DNA from: Terriglobia bacterium
GTDB taxonomy: Bacteria > Acidobacteriota > Terriglobia > Bryobacterales > Bryobacteraceae
Assembly: GCA_020073145.1 (NCBI GenBank)
Contig: JAIQFS010000028.1
Span: 35,685-99,684 of the forward strand
Direction: 5' to 3'
Length of the DNA stretch: 64,000 nucleotides
This document shows, in pieces, positions 41,022 to 49,724 of this stretch. The notes below the pieces were generated by a model, which saw only the letters and a list, made by a program, of their open reading frames with translations, ran no database searches and was not told the DNA's origin. Each line of letters opens with the position of its first letter. The stretch's first letter is position 1. Position numbers and translations under genes: made by a program.

Positions 41022-42692
41022 TCACGCCACGCTCAGGCGAATCAGCTGCTCGGCGTGCTTGAGGGCTTCAGGAGTCAGCTTCTGGCCGGAGAGCATGCGG
41101 CCGACTTCGCGGGTCCGGGCAGCGGCGTCCAGTTCTTCCACGCCGGCCATCGTTCGCCCGTGCACCTCTCGTTTTTCGACGCGGTAGTGGTGGTCGGCAA
41201 ACGAGGCGATCTGCGGGAGGTGGGTGACGCAGAGCACCTGGCTGGTGGCGGCCAGTTTTTTAAGGCGGCGGCCGATCCCTTCGGCGGCGGCACCGCCCAC
41301 GCCGGCATCCACTTCATCGAAGACCAGGGTTCGAACGAACGGCGTTTTGGGGCCGGTGAGACAGGTCTTGAGCGCCAGCGCGATGCGCGAGATCTCGCCG
41401 CCCGAGGCCACCTTTTCCAGGGCGCGCGGCTCCTCACCGGGATTGGCGGAAACCAGGAACTCGACGCGGTCCGCGCCACTCTCCGACCATGGCGCCGGCG
41501 CGATTCCGGCGCGAAAGACGGCGCGCTCCATGGCGAGCTGCGCCAGTTCGGCCTCCACGCGCTTCTCCAGCTTGCGGGCAGCCGTCTGCCGCGCGGCGGT
41601 CAACTCGCCGGCTTGTTTTTCGAATTCGCCGGAGAGCTTTTTCTGGCGCCGGCGCAATTCCTCCATGCGCTCGCCAGCATTTTCGACCGACGCGATCTGT
41701 CCGCGGACCTCTTCGAGAAACTGAAGGATCTCCTCTAGCGATTGGCCGTACTTGCGTTTGAGACGGTCGATGGCAGCCATGCGGGTCTCCACCTCATCCA
41801 GCCGCCCCGGGTTGGCCTCCAGGCGTCCCAGGTAATCGCGCAAGGTGTAGGAGGCCTCCTGCAAGCTCAGGCTCGCGGCGCTCAACTGGTCCCTCACGGA
41901 ATCGAGAGAGGTATCGATGCGGCACAATTCGTCGACGCGCTTCGCGGCGAGACGGGTGAGGGCGAGGGCGGATTCCGGGCTGTCGTAGAGGGCTGCATAA
42001 GCAGCGCCGGCGGCTTCTTGCAGCCGCTGGACGTTCTGCAAAACGCGCCGTTCGTTGTCGAGAGCCGCGTCTTCACCCGGTTCGAGGCCGGCCGCCTCGA
42101 TTTCCTTGCGCTGAAACGACCAAAGGTCCAGCAGCCGAAGCTTCTCCTGCTCCGAACGCTCCAGTTCTTCGAGCGAGGCGCCGGCGGCGCGCCATTCGGC
42201 ATAAGTCGCGGCCACGCGGCTCAACAGATCGCGGCTGGCTGCAAAGGCATCGAGCATGTCGCGCTGCGCTTCGGCGGAAAACAGGAGCTGCTGATCGTGC
42301 TGGCCGTGGATATCTGCCAGCCAGGGCGCCAGATCCTTCAGTAAGGAGGCTGCCACCGGACGGCTGCCGACCCAGGCCCGCGACTTGCCCTCCAGCAGAA
42401 CCTCGCGCTCGATGAGCAGTTCTCCGTCTTCGATCTCAATGCCGGCGGGCTCGAGCAAACGCCGGATGGGCAGTGAGGGTCCAACCTCAAAAATGCCGGC
42501 AACCCGGGCGCGCGGCTCGCCGCTGCGAACCATGTCGGCAAAGGCACGGCCGCCCAGCAGCAGACCCAGCGCGTCGACGACGATCGATTTTCCGCTGCCG
42601 GTCTCGCCGGTGAGGAGATTGAGTCCCGTATAAAAACGTACGCTCAGCCGCTCGATTACGGCATAATTCTCGACGGTCAACTCGAGCAGCAT
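41022..42692 (-). CDS. recN: DNA repair protein RecN
   Basis: 556 residues from ATG 42692. SMC-like ATPase for double-strand break repair. N-terminal MLLELTVENYAVIERLSV, Walker A LLTGETGSGKSIVVDALGLLLGG (~27-49), a central coiled coil (~150-370), signature KVASGGEISRIALALK, Walker B RTLVFDEVDAGVGG, and H-loop QVLCVTHLPQIASFAD. Standard length. Converges with RHH paralog B and is divergent from tolQ, with a 95-bp gap to the tolQ start. Confidence 0.95.
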   Translation of the reverse strand: MLLELTVENYAVIERLSVRFYTGLNLLTGETGSGKSIVVDALGLLLGGRAFADMVRSGEPRARVAGIFEVGPSLPIRRLLEPAGIEIEDGELLIEREVLLEGKSRAWVGSRPVAASLLKDLAPWLADIHGQHDQQLLFSAEAQRDMLDAFAASRDLLSRVAATYAEWRAAGASLEELERSEQEKLRLLDLWSFQRKEIEAAGLEPGEDAALDNERRVLQNVQRLQEAAGAAYAALYDSPESALALTRLAAKRVDELCRIDTSLDSVRDQLSAASLSLQEASYTLRDYLGRLEANPGRLDEVETRMAAIDRLKRKYGQSLEEILQFLEEVRGQIASVENAGERMEELRRRQKKLSGEFEKQAGELTAARQTAARKLEKRVEAELAQLAMERAVFRAGIAPAPWSESGADRVEFLVSANPGEEPRALEKVASGGEISRIALALKTCLTGPKTPFVRTLVFDEVDAGVGGAAAEGIGRRLKKLAATSQVLCVTHLPQIASFADHHYRVEKREVHGRTMAGVEELDAAARTREVGRMLSGQKLTPEALKHAEQLIRLSVA

Positions 42693-42787
42693 TCTCAGGC
42701 GATTATAACGGTCTTTTGGCAGTAATTTTCGATGAAGTCTTTTCTCAGCCGGTGCGCGTCTATGTGATAGATTTGGGATTAGGAGAT

Positions 42788-43477
42788 GTGTTGAGCCTCG
42801 AAGCCCCGTTTGCCTTCCTGCTGCAAGTGAATTATCTGGAAATGCTTCAGCGCACGGGCCCCCTGCAAATGGCCGTGCTAGGCGTGCTGGTCTGCTTTTC
42901 GATCTTTTCGTTGACCGTCGTGTTCTCCAAATGGAGCACGTTCCGCGGTGCGCGCCGGGCGAATTCGCGGTTCTTGCGCGCATTCCGCAAGGCTACCGGA
43001 CTGGAAGCCGTGATGGTGGCCAGCGAACAGTACCGGCCGTCTCCGCTGGTGGGAGTCTTCGACTTCGGATACGAAGAGGTGGAACGCCAGGTGAAAGCCC
43101 GGGGCAAGCTCACCAACCGCACGGCGGTGGAGCGGTCGCTGCAGTTGGGAGTGAGCGAGGAACTGGCCAAGCTGGAGCGAAACATGCAGTGGCTGGCGAC
43201 CACGGCATCGGTCTCGCCCTTCATCGGGCTGTTCGGAACCGTGTTGGGCATCATTCGAGCTTTTCTGGATCTCAGCCAGCAGGGCAGCACCAGCTTGCGC
43301 ACGGTGGGGCCGGGTATTGCCGATGCCCTCATCGCCACCGCGGTGGGGCTGCTGGCGGCCATCCCCGCGGCCATCTTTTATAACATTTTCGGGCATACGA
43401 TCCGCGAGATCGGGGCGCGGCTGGACGATTTTTCGCTGGAGTTCTTGAATCTGGCGGAGAGGAGTTTGGGGGAATAA
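42788..43477 (+). CDS. tolQ: TolQ/ExbB-family proton channel
   Basis: 229 residues from GTG 42788 (TTG 42791 has better spacing from AGGAG at 42781-42785). Three TM helices; PLQMAVLGVLVCFSIFSLTVVF is TM1, ATTASVSPFIGLFGTVLGIIRAF the conserved TM2, and GPGIADALIATAVGLLAAIPAAIFYNIF TM3. With TolR it uses proton-motive force to drive TolA and the Pal link during division. First gene of a tolQ-R-A-B-pal-cpoB operon, with the next gene directly abutting. Confidence 0.92.
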   Translation: MLSLEAPFAFLLQVNYLEMLQRTGPLQMAVLGVLVCFSIFSLTVVFSKWSTFRGARRANSRFLRAFRKATGLEAVMVASEQYRPSPLVGVFDFGYEEVERQVKARGKLTNRTAVERSLQLGVSEELAKLERNMQWLATTASVSPFIGLFGTVLGIIRAFLDLSQQGSTSLRTVGPGIADALIATAVGLLAAIPAAIFYNIFGHTIREIGARLDDFSLEFLNLAERSLGE

Positions 43478-43912
43478 GTGGCGATCAACGTTAATGGCGG
43501 CAACTTCCGATCGCGCCGCGGCTACCCGCCGCTGGCGGAAATCAACGTCACGCCGTTCGTGGACGTGATGCTGGTGCTGCTCATCATCTTCATGCTGACC
43601 GCGCACGTGATGGATTTCGGCATCGAGGTGGATGTCCCCAAGGTGAAGCAGGTCAAGGAGACCACGCAGGAACTGCCCGTGATCCAAATCACCAAAGACG
43701 GCACCACCTACCTCAACGAGAAGCCGACGAACATGAATGACCTCAAGGCAGCCATCCGGAAGCGTTTCGGCAACGCCAAGGCGGTATACGTGAGGGCCGA
43801 CAAGGACACCATCTACGATCCGATTGCGCAGGTGTTGGCGACTCTCGGCCAGGCGGGGTTGCAGGCCAACATGGTGACGCAACCGGAGGACGCCGCAGCG
43901 AAAAGGCGGTAA
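43478..43912 (+). CDS. tolR: TolR/ExbD-family protein
   Basis: 144 residues, GTG start right after the tolQ stop. One TM helix with the functional Asp: PLAEINVTPFVDVMLVLLII. The periplasmic part is FGIEVDVPKVKQVKETTQELPVIQITKDGTTYLN, KRFGNAKAVYVRADKDTIYDPIAQVLATLGQAG. The stop overlaps the next ATG by 1 base. Forms the stator with TolQ. Confidence 0.93.
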   Translation: MAINVNGGNFRSRRGYPPLAEINVTPFVDVMLVLLIIFMLTAHVMDFGIEVDVPKVKQVKETTQELPVIQITKDGTTYLNEKPTNMNDLKAAIRKRFGNAKAVYVRADKDTIYDPIAQVLATLGQAGLQANMVTQPEDAAAKRR

Positions 43913-44709
43913 TGAATTCGCGTGCCGACATTCTGGATCAGTCGGAACCGCTCGGCAAGTGGCTGGCGGCGTCGGTCGCGCTGCACATTTTGGCAGTCGT
44001 GGCGATCGTGGGAGCTCAATGGATCGGCCTCCGGTCGGTTTTGCAATTGGGCGACGTGAACGGCGGCGGCATCGGATCGGTGGCGGTGAACGTCGTGGCT
44101 CAGATTCCACTGCCCAGCCGCAGCGGACCGGTGAATCCGGTCGCCAACGATACGCAGTCGCGCGTGCCGGAGCCGCTGCCCAAGGCCAAACCGAAACCGG
44201 AGGTGAAGGAGCCGGACCCGGATGCGATTCCGATCAAGAGCCGCAACGCGCTGACTCGTCCCTCGCGAGCCGAGTCGGCGCCCAACAAGTTTCGCGCCAA
44301 ACAAGTGGATCCGGAGAACCAGCTGCACAGCACGGCGGGCCAGGCCATGGTTTCGCCGAGGTACGGACTGACCGGAGGAGGCGGCGTCTCGCTCGGGAAC
44401 AGCTCGCCGCTGGGCACGCAGTGCGGCTGGTACGCGAATTTGCTCAGAGACAAAGTGGGGCGGAACTGGCAGACCAGCCAGCTGGATCCGCGGCTGCACG
44501 CGGCTCCCATGGTCGCCGTGACCTTCACGATCCGCCGAGACGGATCGGTGCCGTCCTCCTCGGTCCGAGTCGCGCAGCGAAGCGGCAACGAGGGGCTGGA
44601 TTACTCGGCCCAGCGCGCCATCCTCGATGCTGCGCCGTTCCCGGCTCTTCCCACCCAGTGCATCCAGAGCGATGCACAAGTCGAGTTTGATTTCGAATTG
44701 AGGCGTTGA
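43912..44709 (+). CDS. tolA: TolA/TonB-like periplasm-spanning protein
   Basis: 265 residues. TM helix ~18-36 (LAASVALHILAVVAIVGAQWI), a Pro/Lys/Ala-rich spacer (~65-150: EPLPKAKPKPEVKEPDPDA), and a C-terminal TonB/TolA-type domain (~165-265: YANLLRDKVGRNWQTSQLDP, VAVTFTIRRDGSVPSSSVRV). Its position in the operon makes TolA its role, but the C-terminal fold is of the TonB type and no long TolA helix is seen. It transmits force to TolB/Pal. Confidence 0.87.
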   Translation: MNSRADILDQSEPLGKWLAASVALHILAVVAIVGAQWIGLRSVLQLGDVNGGGIGSVAVNVVAQIPLPSRSGPVNPVANDTQSRVPEPLPKAKPKPEVKEPDPDAIPIKSRNALTRPSRAESAPNKFRAKQVDPENQLHSTAGQAMVSPRYGLTGGGGVSLGNSSPLGTQCGWYANLLRDKVGRNWQTSQLDPRLHAAPMVAVTFTIRRDGSVPSSSVRVAQRSGNEGLDYSAQRAILDAAPFPALPTQCIQSDAQVEFDFELRR

Positions 44710-46095
44710 ATGAAGAAGCTGATCTGGTTCGCATTGGCCATCTTCGCAAGCCGGTCCGCGGCAAGCGCGGAGGATTTTCACATCGTCATCCAGCAGGGGC
44801 AGCGCCCCAAAATGGCGATCCCCGATTTTCGCGGGTCGGGCGCCGCGCAGGGGTTCATGGGCTCGTTCAATCAGACGTTATGGAGCGACATCGAAGGCGC
44901 CGGGCTGTTCGAGATGGTTGCGAAGACTTCGTATCCGACCACCGTGCCGCAGCAACCTTCCGATTTTCGCCAGCCGGCGGCAGTCCCAACGCCTCGTGCC
45001 CGGAAGCGCGACGAGATCGCGGCTCCGCCGACGGGCGGCGGATTATGGATGACGGACTGGTCGGGGCCGCCGGCCTCGGCGAATTACCTGGCCATCGGGT
45101 ATACGGCGGTTCAGAACGATGTGCTGGTGCTCTATGGATGGTTGTTCGATCTCGGCCGCGACACGCCGGCCAACGGGCAAGTGATCGGGAAGCGTTACCT
45201 GGGATCGGTGGATGAAAACGGGGCGCGCAAGGTGGCGCACGAATTCGCCGCCGATATCCTGGCGATCTTCGGCCAGAAATCCCTGTTCGGAACCAAAATC
45301 GTCTTCGTCTCCAACCGCACCGGGAACAAGGAAATCTGGATGATGGATGCGGACGGCTCCAACCAGAAGCAGATGACGCGCTTCAATTCGCTCTCCATCC
45401 AGCCGACGCTTTCTCCGGATTCGTCGAGACTGGCGTTTACTAGCTACGTGCGCGGCAATCCTGGTATATTTATATTTTCGGTAGATCCGGTCCGGCAATT
45501 GCCTTTTTACAACCAGGTTGCCTCGGTAAACGAGACACCTGAATTTACTCCGGATGGCAAACAGATTGTCTACTCGTCTTCGGCGGGCGGTCATTGCTGC
45601 CGGATTTTCATCGCGAACCTGGACGGAAGCGGGCTCCGCGCGATTTCTTCGTCGAGTGCGATCGATGTCGAGCCGAAAATCAATCCGAAGACGGGTAACG
45701 AGATCGTTTTCGTGTCCGGGCGCTCCGGACCGCAGCAGATTTACCGGATGACGATGGATGGAGCGGACGTGGAACGGCTGACCCCCGGAGAAGGAGAGGC
45801 CTCGAACCCGTCGTGGAGCCCCGACGGCCAGCACTTGGCGTTCGCCTGGACGCAAGGATATGCCACTGGGAATTTCAACATATTCACCATGGACGTAGCG
45901 ACGCGCAGTTACGATCAGTTGAGCCATGGAGAAGGCCGCAACGAAAACCCAAGCTGGGCGCCCGATGGGAAGCACATCGTATTCATGTCGACGCGTACCG
46001 GGTCGTCTCAGATTTGGTCTATGCTTGCGGATGGAACGCAGTTGAAACAACTGACAACGCAAGGCAGCAACTCGACTCCGGTTTGGAGCAAGTAG
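44710..46095 (+). CDS. tolB: Tol-Pal system beta-propeller protein TolB
   Basis: 461 residues, signal peptide 1-20 (AASAEDF). The N-terminal alpha/beta domain (~25-195) is followed by a six-bladed propeller of the WD40-like PD40 type, with blade motifs KIVFVSNRTGNKEIWMMDAD, QPTLSPDSSRLAFTS, TPEFTPDGKQIVYSS, NPSWSPDGQHLAFAW and NPSWAPDGKHIVFMS. A ~30-residue Pro/Arg-rich insertion (~82-115) is unusual. Periplasmic; binds Pal and TolA. ATG directly follows the tolA stop. Confidence 0.94.
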   Translation: MKKLIWFALAIFASRSAASAEDFHIVIQQGQRPKMAIPDFRGSGAAQGFMGSFNQTLWSDIEGAGLFEMVAKTSYPTTVPQQPSDFRQPAAVPTPRARKRDEIAAPPTGGGLWMTDWSGPPASANYLAIGYTAVQNDVLVLYGWLFDLGRDTPANGQVIGKRYLGSVDENGARKVAHEFAADILAIFGQKSLFGTKIVFVSNRTGNKEIWMMDADGSNQKQMTRFNSLSIQPTLSPDSSRLAFTSYVRGNPGIFIFSVDPVRQLPFYNQVASVNETPEFTPDGKQIVYSSSAGGHCCRIFIANLDGSGLRAISSSSAIDVEPKINPKTGNEIVFVSGRSGPQQIYRMTMDGADVERLTPGEGEASNPSWSPDGQHLAFAWTQGYATGNFNIFTMDVATRSYDQLSHGEGRNENPSWAPDGKHIVFMSTRTGSSQIWSMLADGTQLKQLTTQGSNSTPVWSK

Positions 46096-46119
46096 CTCAT
46101 CGATTTTGGAGGACATTTC

Positions 46120-46908
46120 ATGTTCACGACACGGAAGTTAACTGTCATCGGGCTGGCGATCCTGTTGGCGATGTTCGCCGCCAGTTGTAAGAAGAAAGTT
46201 CCGCCACCTCCGCCACCTCCGCCACCCGTAGTGGAGCCGCCGGCTCCACCGCCGCCTCCGGCCGCTCCCGCGATCGCGCAGTTCGCGGCCGAGCCCGGCT
46301 CCATTCAACGGGGCCAGTCTTCGACGCTGCGCTGGGAAGTGACCGGACAGACCACCAGCATCTCCATCAACCAGGGCGTGGGCACGGTGCAAGCCACCGG
46401 CAATACGCGGGTCTTCCCGAACAGCTCGACCACCTACACGCTGACGGCCGCGGGGCCGGGAGGGTCGCGCACGGCTACCGCCACCGTGTCGGTGACCGAG
46501 CCGCCGCCCCCACCGCCGCCCCCACCGCCACCGGCGCCGAAGGCATCGCTAGAGGACCGGCTGAAGCAAGTGCAGGACGTCTTCTACGATTACGATAAAA
46601 GCGACGTCCGGACCGATGGCCGGGACGTTCTGACCAGGGACGCGGACGCGCTGAAGAGCATCCTGCAAGAATTCCCGAACGCCACCATCATGGTGGAAGG
46701 ACACTGCGACGAGCGCGGCTCCGCCGAGTACAACCTGGGCTTGGGAGACCGGCGCGCGACTTCCGCCAAGGAATTCCTGGTGCAGCTGGGAGTTCCGGCG
46801 GATAAACTCCGAACCATCAGTTACGGCAAGGAGCGGCCGCAGTGCACCGAGTCCAACGAGTCCTGCTGGCAGATGAACCGGCGCGCGCACTTCTCGCCTG
46901 GTCAGTAG
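46120..46908 (+). CDS. pal: peptidoglycan-associated lipoprotein with inserted Ig-like domain
   Basis: 262 residues. Lipobox AASC (Cys 23), poly-Pro linker (~27-48), an Ig-like/Big domain (~50-127: FAAEPGSIQRGQSSTLRWEV, SSTTYTLTAAGPGGSRTATA), a second poly-Pro linker (129-140), then an OmpA-type peptidoglycan-binding domain (~145-262: VFYDYDKSDVRTDGRDVLTRDADAL, IMVEGHCDERGSAEYNLGLGDRRA, ISYGKERPQC). The usual Pal has no Ig domain, so this is a longer version that may span farther. GGAGG precedes the ATG. Confidence 0.93.
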   Translation: MFTTRKLTVIGLAILLAMFAASCKKKVPPPPPPPPPVVEPPAPPPPPAAPAIAQFAAEPGSIQRGQSSTLRWEVTGQTTSISINQGVGTVQATGNTRVFPNSSTTYTLTAAGPGGSRTATATVSVTEPPPPPPPPPPPAPKASLEDRLKQVQDVFYDYDKSDVRTDGRDVLTRDADALKSILQEFPNATIMVEGHCDERGSAEYNLGLGDRRATSAKEFLVQLGVPADKLRTISYGKERPQCTESNESCWQMNRRAHFSPGQ

Positions 46909-46974
46909 GATAGAACTGAGACACCAACCGGGGAGCGGGGCCGCGGAGGCTTCGCTCCCAGTGAGGAGGATCGC

Positions 46975-47916
46975 ATGAAGGTTCGAACGCTTGGCGTCTT
47001 AGCCCTGGCTGCGCTGCCCTGGAGCTTGCCGGCGGCCAGCCGTGAAATGCAGGAATTGCAGCGCGACGTCGGCATGCTGCAGGATCAGGTCAAGGCGCTG
47101 CAGCGCTCGCAAGATGAAAAAATGGCGGCTCTGACCGATAAGATGACAGCGCTCACGGTCCTGGTCCAGCAGTCGCTCGATGCCGCGGGCAAAGCCAACA
47201 CCGGCGTGGCCGTGATCCAGAGCGGCTTTCAGCAGAACCTGAAGGATCTGGAAAACAAAGTGGTCGCTCCCGTGGCCACCGTGAACACGCGCATCGACCA
47301 GATGTCGATGGACTTTCGCACCCTGCAGCAGGCGGTCTCGGATTTGACCTCGTTGATCAGTAAGTTGCAGACGCAGATGAGCGATCTGACCAACGCCGTC
47401 AAGGTGATCCAGACGCCGTCGGCTCCGCCGCCTCCCGCGGGCGGGGGGACTGGGCCCGCCGCATCCACGGAGACTCCGTCCATACCGGCCAACACGCTCT
47501 ATGAAAGTGCCGGCCGCGACCGAACCAGCGGCAAGTTGGATCTGGCGATAGACGAGTACCAGAAATATCTCAAATGGTATGCCGACACGCCGCTGGCGCC
47601 CAACGCGCAGTTCTACATCGCCTCGATCCATTATTCGCAAGGCGATTATGAGAATGCGCTCCATGAGTTCGATGCGGTGCTGGAGAAATATCCGGAAGAC
47701 ACCAACAACAAGATTCCCGACGCGCTCTATCTCAAGGGCATGACCCTGGTCAAGATGGGCCTGCGGACGCAGGGAGCCGACGAGTTCAAAGAGTTGCTGA
47801 AACGCTTTCCCAACCACGACCTGGCCCGCCAATCCTGCTCGCAATTGACGTCGATGGGGCTGAAGTGCACGGTTCCCCGTGCCGCAGCCCCAAAGAGTTC
47901 CCGCCGCAAGAAGTAG
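46975..47916 (+). CDS. cpoB: CpoB/YbgF-like Tol-Pal cofactor
   Basis: 313 residues, signal peptide 1-21. Residues ~22-140 form a coiled coil (MQELQRDVGMLQDQVKALQ), then a Pro-rich linker, then three TPR units (~170-295: LYESAGRDRTSGKLDLAIDEY, AQFYIASIHYSQGDYENALHEF, ALYLKGMTLVKMGLRTQGADEF). It connects Tol-Pal to cell-wall synthesis. A hairpin (GGGAGCG / CGCTCCC, 46931-46959) without T-run lies between pal and this gene and may lower its transcription. AGGAGG precedes the ATG. Confidence 0.92.
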   Translation: MKVRTLGVLALAALPWSLPAASREMQELQRDVGMLQDQVKALQRSQDEKMAALTDKMTALTVLVQQSLDAAGKANTGVAVIQSGFQQNLKDLENKVVAPVATVNTRIDQMSMDFRTLQQAVSDLTSLISKLQTQMSDLTNAVKVIQTPSAPPPPAGGGTGPAASTETPSIPANTLYESAGRDRTSGKLDLAIDEYQKYLKWYADTPLAPNAQFYIASIHYSQGDYENALHEFDAVLEKYPEDTNNKIPDALYLKGMTLVKMGLRTQGADEFKELLKRFPNHDLARQSCSQLTSMGLKCTVPRAAAPKSSRRKK

Positions 47917-47991
47917 TTCCTTTCCTGGTGTCCATCCGCTCTTCCCGTCGAATCCGACGCTGCCCGCCGTGGTATTCTGATAAGACCTTAC

Positions 47992-49512
47992 GTGCCGAAG
48001 ATGCCGCCGACGAGGTCGTTTCCCCGCATCTGTATTGCTCTGGGCTTGCCGGATGTTCGAACCTTACTAGAGCACGCCAGCAGGGAGGCCGAGGGCGGCG
48101 AAACCTTTCTCGAGTTCCGGCTCGACTATCTCCACGATCCGTGCAAGGGCGCGGAAGCCATTCGCGGATTCCTGGAACGCTTTCCCGACTGCATTGTGAT
48201 TGCCACTTGCCGCCGCCATCAGAATCGCGGGAAGTTTAACGGCAGTATTGAAGAGCAACTGGCGGTTCTGGACCTGGCCGTGCGCCACGGCGCCCACGCC
48301 ATCGATGTGGAAATCGAAACCGCCGAAGGGGCGCCGGAGCGGCTGGCCCCGTTCCGCGGGCGGGCCCAGGTGATTCTCTCGTACCACAATTTCGAAGCGA
48401 CGCCGCCCATGGATACGGTGGTCAACCGGATGCTGCGCTTCCCGGCGGACGCCTACAAAGTGGTGACCACGGCGCGCAAGCCTTCCGACAACGTCCGCGT
48501 GCTGGCCGTGGCCAAGGCACTGACGAAGCATCGCATGGTGGTGCTGGCAATGGGCGAGCTGGGATTTCCCACGCGCGTGCTGTCCCCGGTGTTTGGGGGC
48601 GTCTACAGCTACGCGGCGCCCATCTACGCGGAAGGCACCGCGGCTGGCCAGGTCAGCGCCCGCTACCTGCGGCACCTTTATCGCGTGGAGAAGTTGACCA
48701 AGGCGGCCAAGATCTATGGGGTGATCGCCGAGCCCGTGCGGCACTCGATTTCACCCGTGGTGCACAACCGCGCGTTCCAGTCGCGGCGCATCGACGCGGT
48801 GTACCTGCCCTTCCTGGTCTCACCGGCGCATCTTCGCGATTTTTTCTCGATGGCGGACAAACTCCCGCTAGCTGGATTCAGCGTCACGCTGCCGCACAAA
48901 CAGAAGATCATCCGCTACCTCGATGCCGTCGACCCACTGGCCCGGCGCATCGGGGCCGTGAATACGGTTTGGCGGAAAGCGGGGAAATGGCGGGGCGCCA
49001 ACACCGACGCTCCGGGTGTAACGCAGCCGCTGGCGCGGTTGGTGCGTTTGCCCAAGTCCACGGTTCTGATCGTGGGCAACGGCGGCGCGGCGCGCAGCGC
49101 GGCCTGCGCCCTTTCCGATGCCGGCGCCAAGATCTGCCTGGTGGGGCGCAATGCCGACCGCGTCCGCGCGCTGGCGAAGGTCTGCGGCGCCGAGTCGCTG
49201 GTGCGCGAACAACTGAATGGGCGCCATTTTGACGCCGTCGTGCATGCCACGCCGCTGGGCATGTATCCCCACGTGAACGAGTGCTTCTTCAACGGTTTGA
49301 TCCCCGCCGAAATCGTTTTCGACATGGTGTACAACCCCATCGAGACGGAACTCGCCAAGCGCGCCCGCCAGCAGGGCAAGACCGTCATACCTGGGCTCGA
49401 AATGTTCATCGAACAGGCCGTGCGGCAGTTCGAGATCTGGACCGGCGAGTCGGCGCCGAAGGCGGCCATGTTGAAGGCCGCCGCCGAGGCGTTGGAGCAG
49501 CGACAGCCATGA
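47992..49512 (+). CDS. aroDE: bifunctional 3-dehydroquinate dehydratase / shikimate dehydrogenase
   Basis: 506 residues, GTG start (ATG at 48001 possible). Residues ~10-230 are a type I dehydroquinase: EFRLDYLHDP, SYHNFEATPP (catalytic His), AYKVVTTARKPSDNVRV (Schiff-base Lys). Residues ~240-505 are AroE: YGVIAEPVRHSISPVVHNRAF (shikimate site), GFSVTLPHKQKIIRYLD, GAVNTVWRKAGKWRGANTD and VLIVGNGGAARSAACAL (NADP). It covers two successive steps of chorismate synthesis. The same order of domains is known from plants and from some bacteria. It overlaps the next small gene. Confidence 0.94.
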   Translation: MPKMPPTRSFPRICIALGLPDVRTLLEHASREAEGGETFLEFRLDYLHDPCKGAEAIRGFLERFPDCIVIATCRRHQNRGKFNGSIEEQLAVLDLAVRHGAHAIDVEIETAEGAPERLAPFRGRAQVILSYHNFEATPPMDTVVNRMLRFPADAYKVVTTARKPSDNVRVLAVAKALTKHRMVVLAMGELGFPTRVLSPVFGGVYSYAAPIYAEGTAAGQVSARYLRHLYRVEKLTKAAKIYGVIAEPVRHSISPVVHNRAFQSRRIDAVYLPFLVSPAHLRDFFSMADKLPLAGFSVTLPHKQKIIRYLDAVDPLARRIGAVNTVWRKAGKWRGANTDAPGVTQPLARLVRLPKSTVLIVGNGGAARSAACALSDAGAKICLVGRNADRVRALAKVCGAESLVREQLNGRHFDAVVHATPLGMYPHVNECFFNGLIPAEIVFDMVYNPIETELAKRARQQGKTVIPGLEMFIEQAVRQFEIWTGESAPKAAMLKAAAEALEQRQP

Positions 49513-49715
49513 AGTTCACGCGGCGCGAGATGGCATCGGCTCTGACGGCGGCGGCCGCTCTGGCGCAATCCTCGGCCCAGACGCCTGCTCCGCCACCCGC
49601 CTCTGCCGATGCCTTGCTCCAGGCGGCCCGCGACCAGGTCAAAGCCACCGCCGCCCGGCTCTCCAGCCAAGCCGTGCCGATGGCCACCGAGCCGGCCTTT
49701 CAGTTCAAGGCCTGA
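49509..49715 (+). CDS. small protein with twin-Arg-like signal sequence
   Basis: 68 residues: MKFTRREMASALTAAAALAQ then SSAQTPAPPPASADALLQAARDQVKATAARL and a short tail. TRREM followed by an Ala-rich hydrophobic stretch resembles a Tat signal. ATG overlaps the aroDE stop (ATGA), and the amidase starts 9 bp after its stop, so the gene bridges the two. In acidobacteria short twin-Arg proteins of this kind occur next to amidase or dehydrogenase genes, as I recall; function unknown. Note the tat genes at 54-55.6 kb. Confidence 0.62.
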   Translation: MKFTRREMASALTAAAALAQSSAQTPAPPPASADALLQAARDQVKATAARLSSQAVPMATEPAFQFKA

Positions 49716-49724
49716 GGTCGACCG

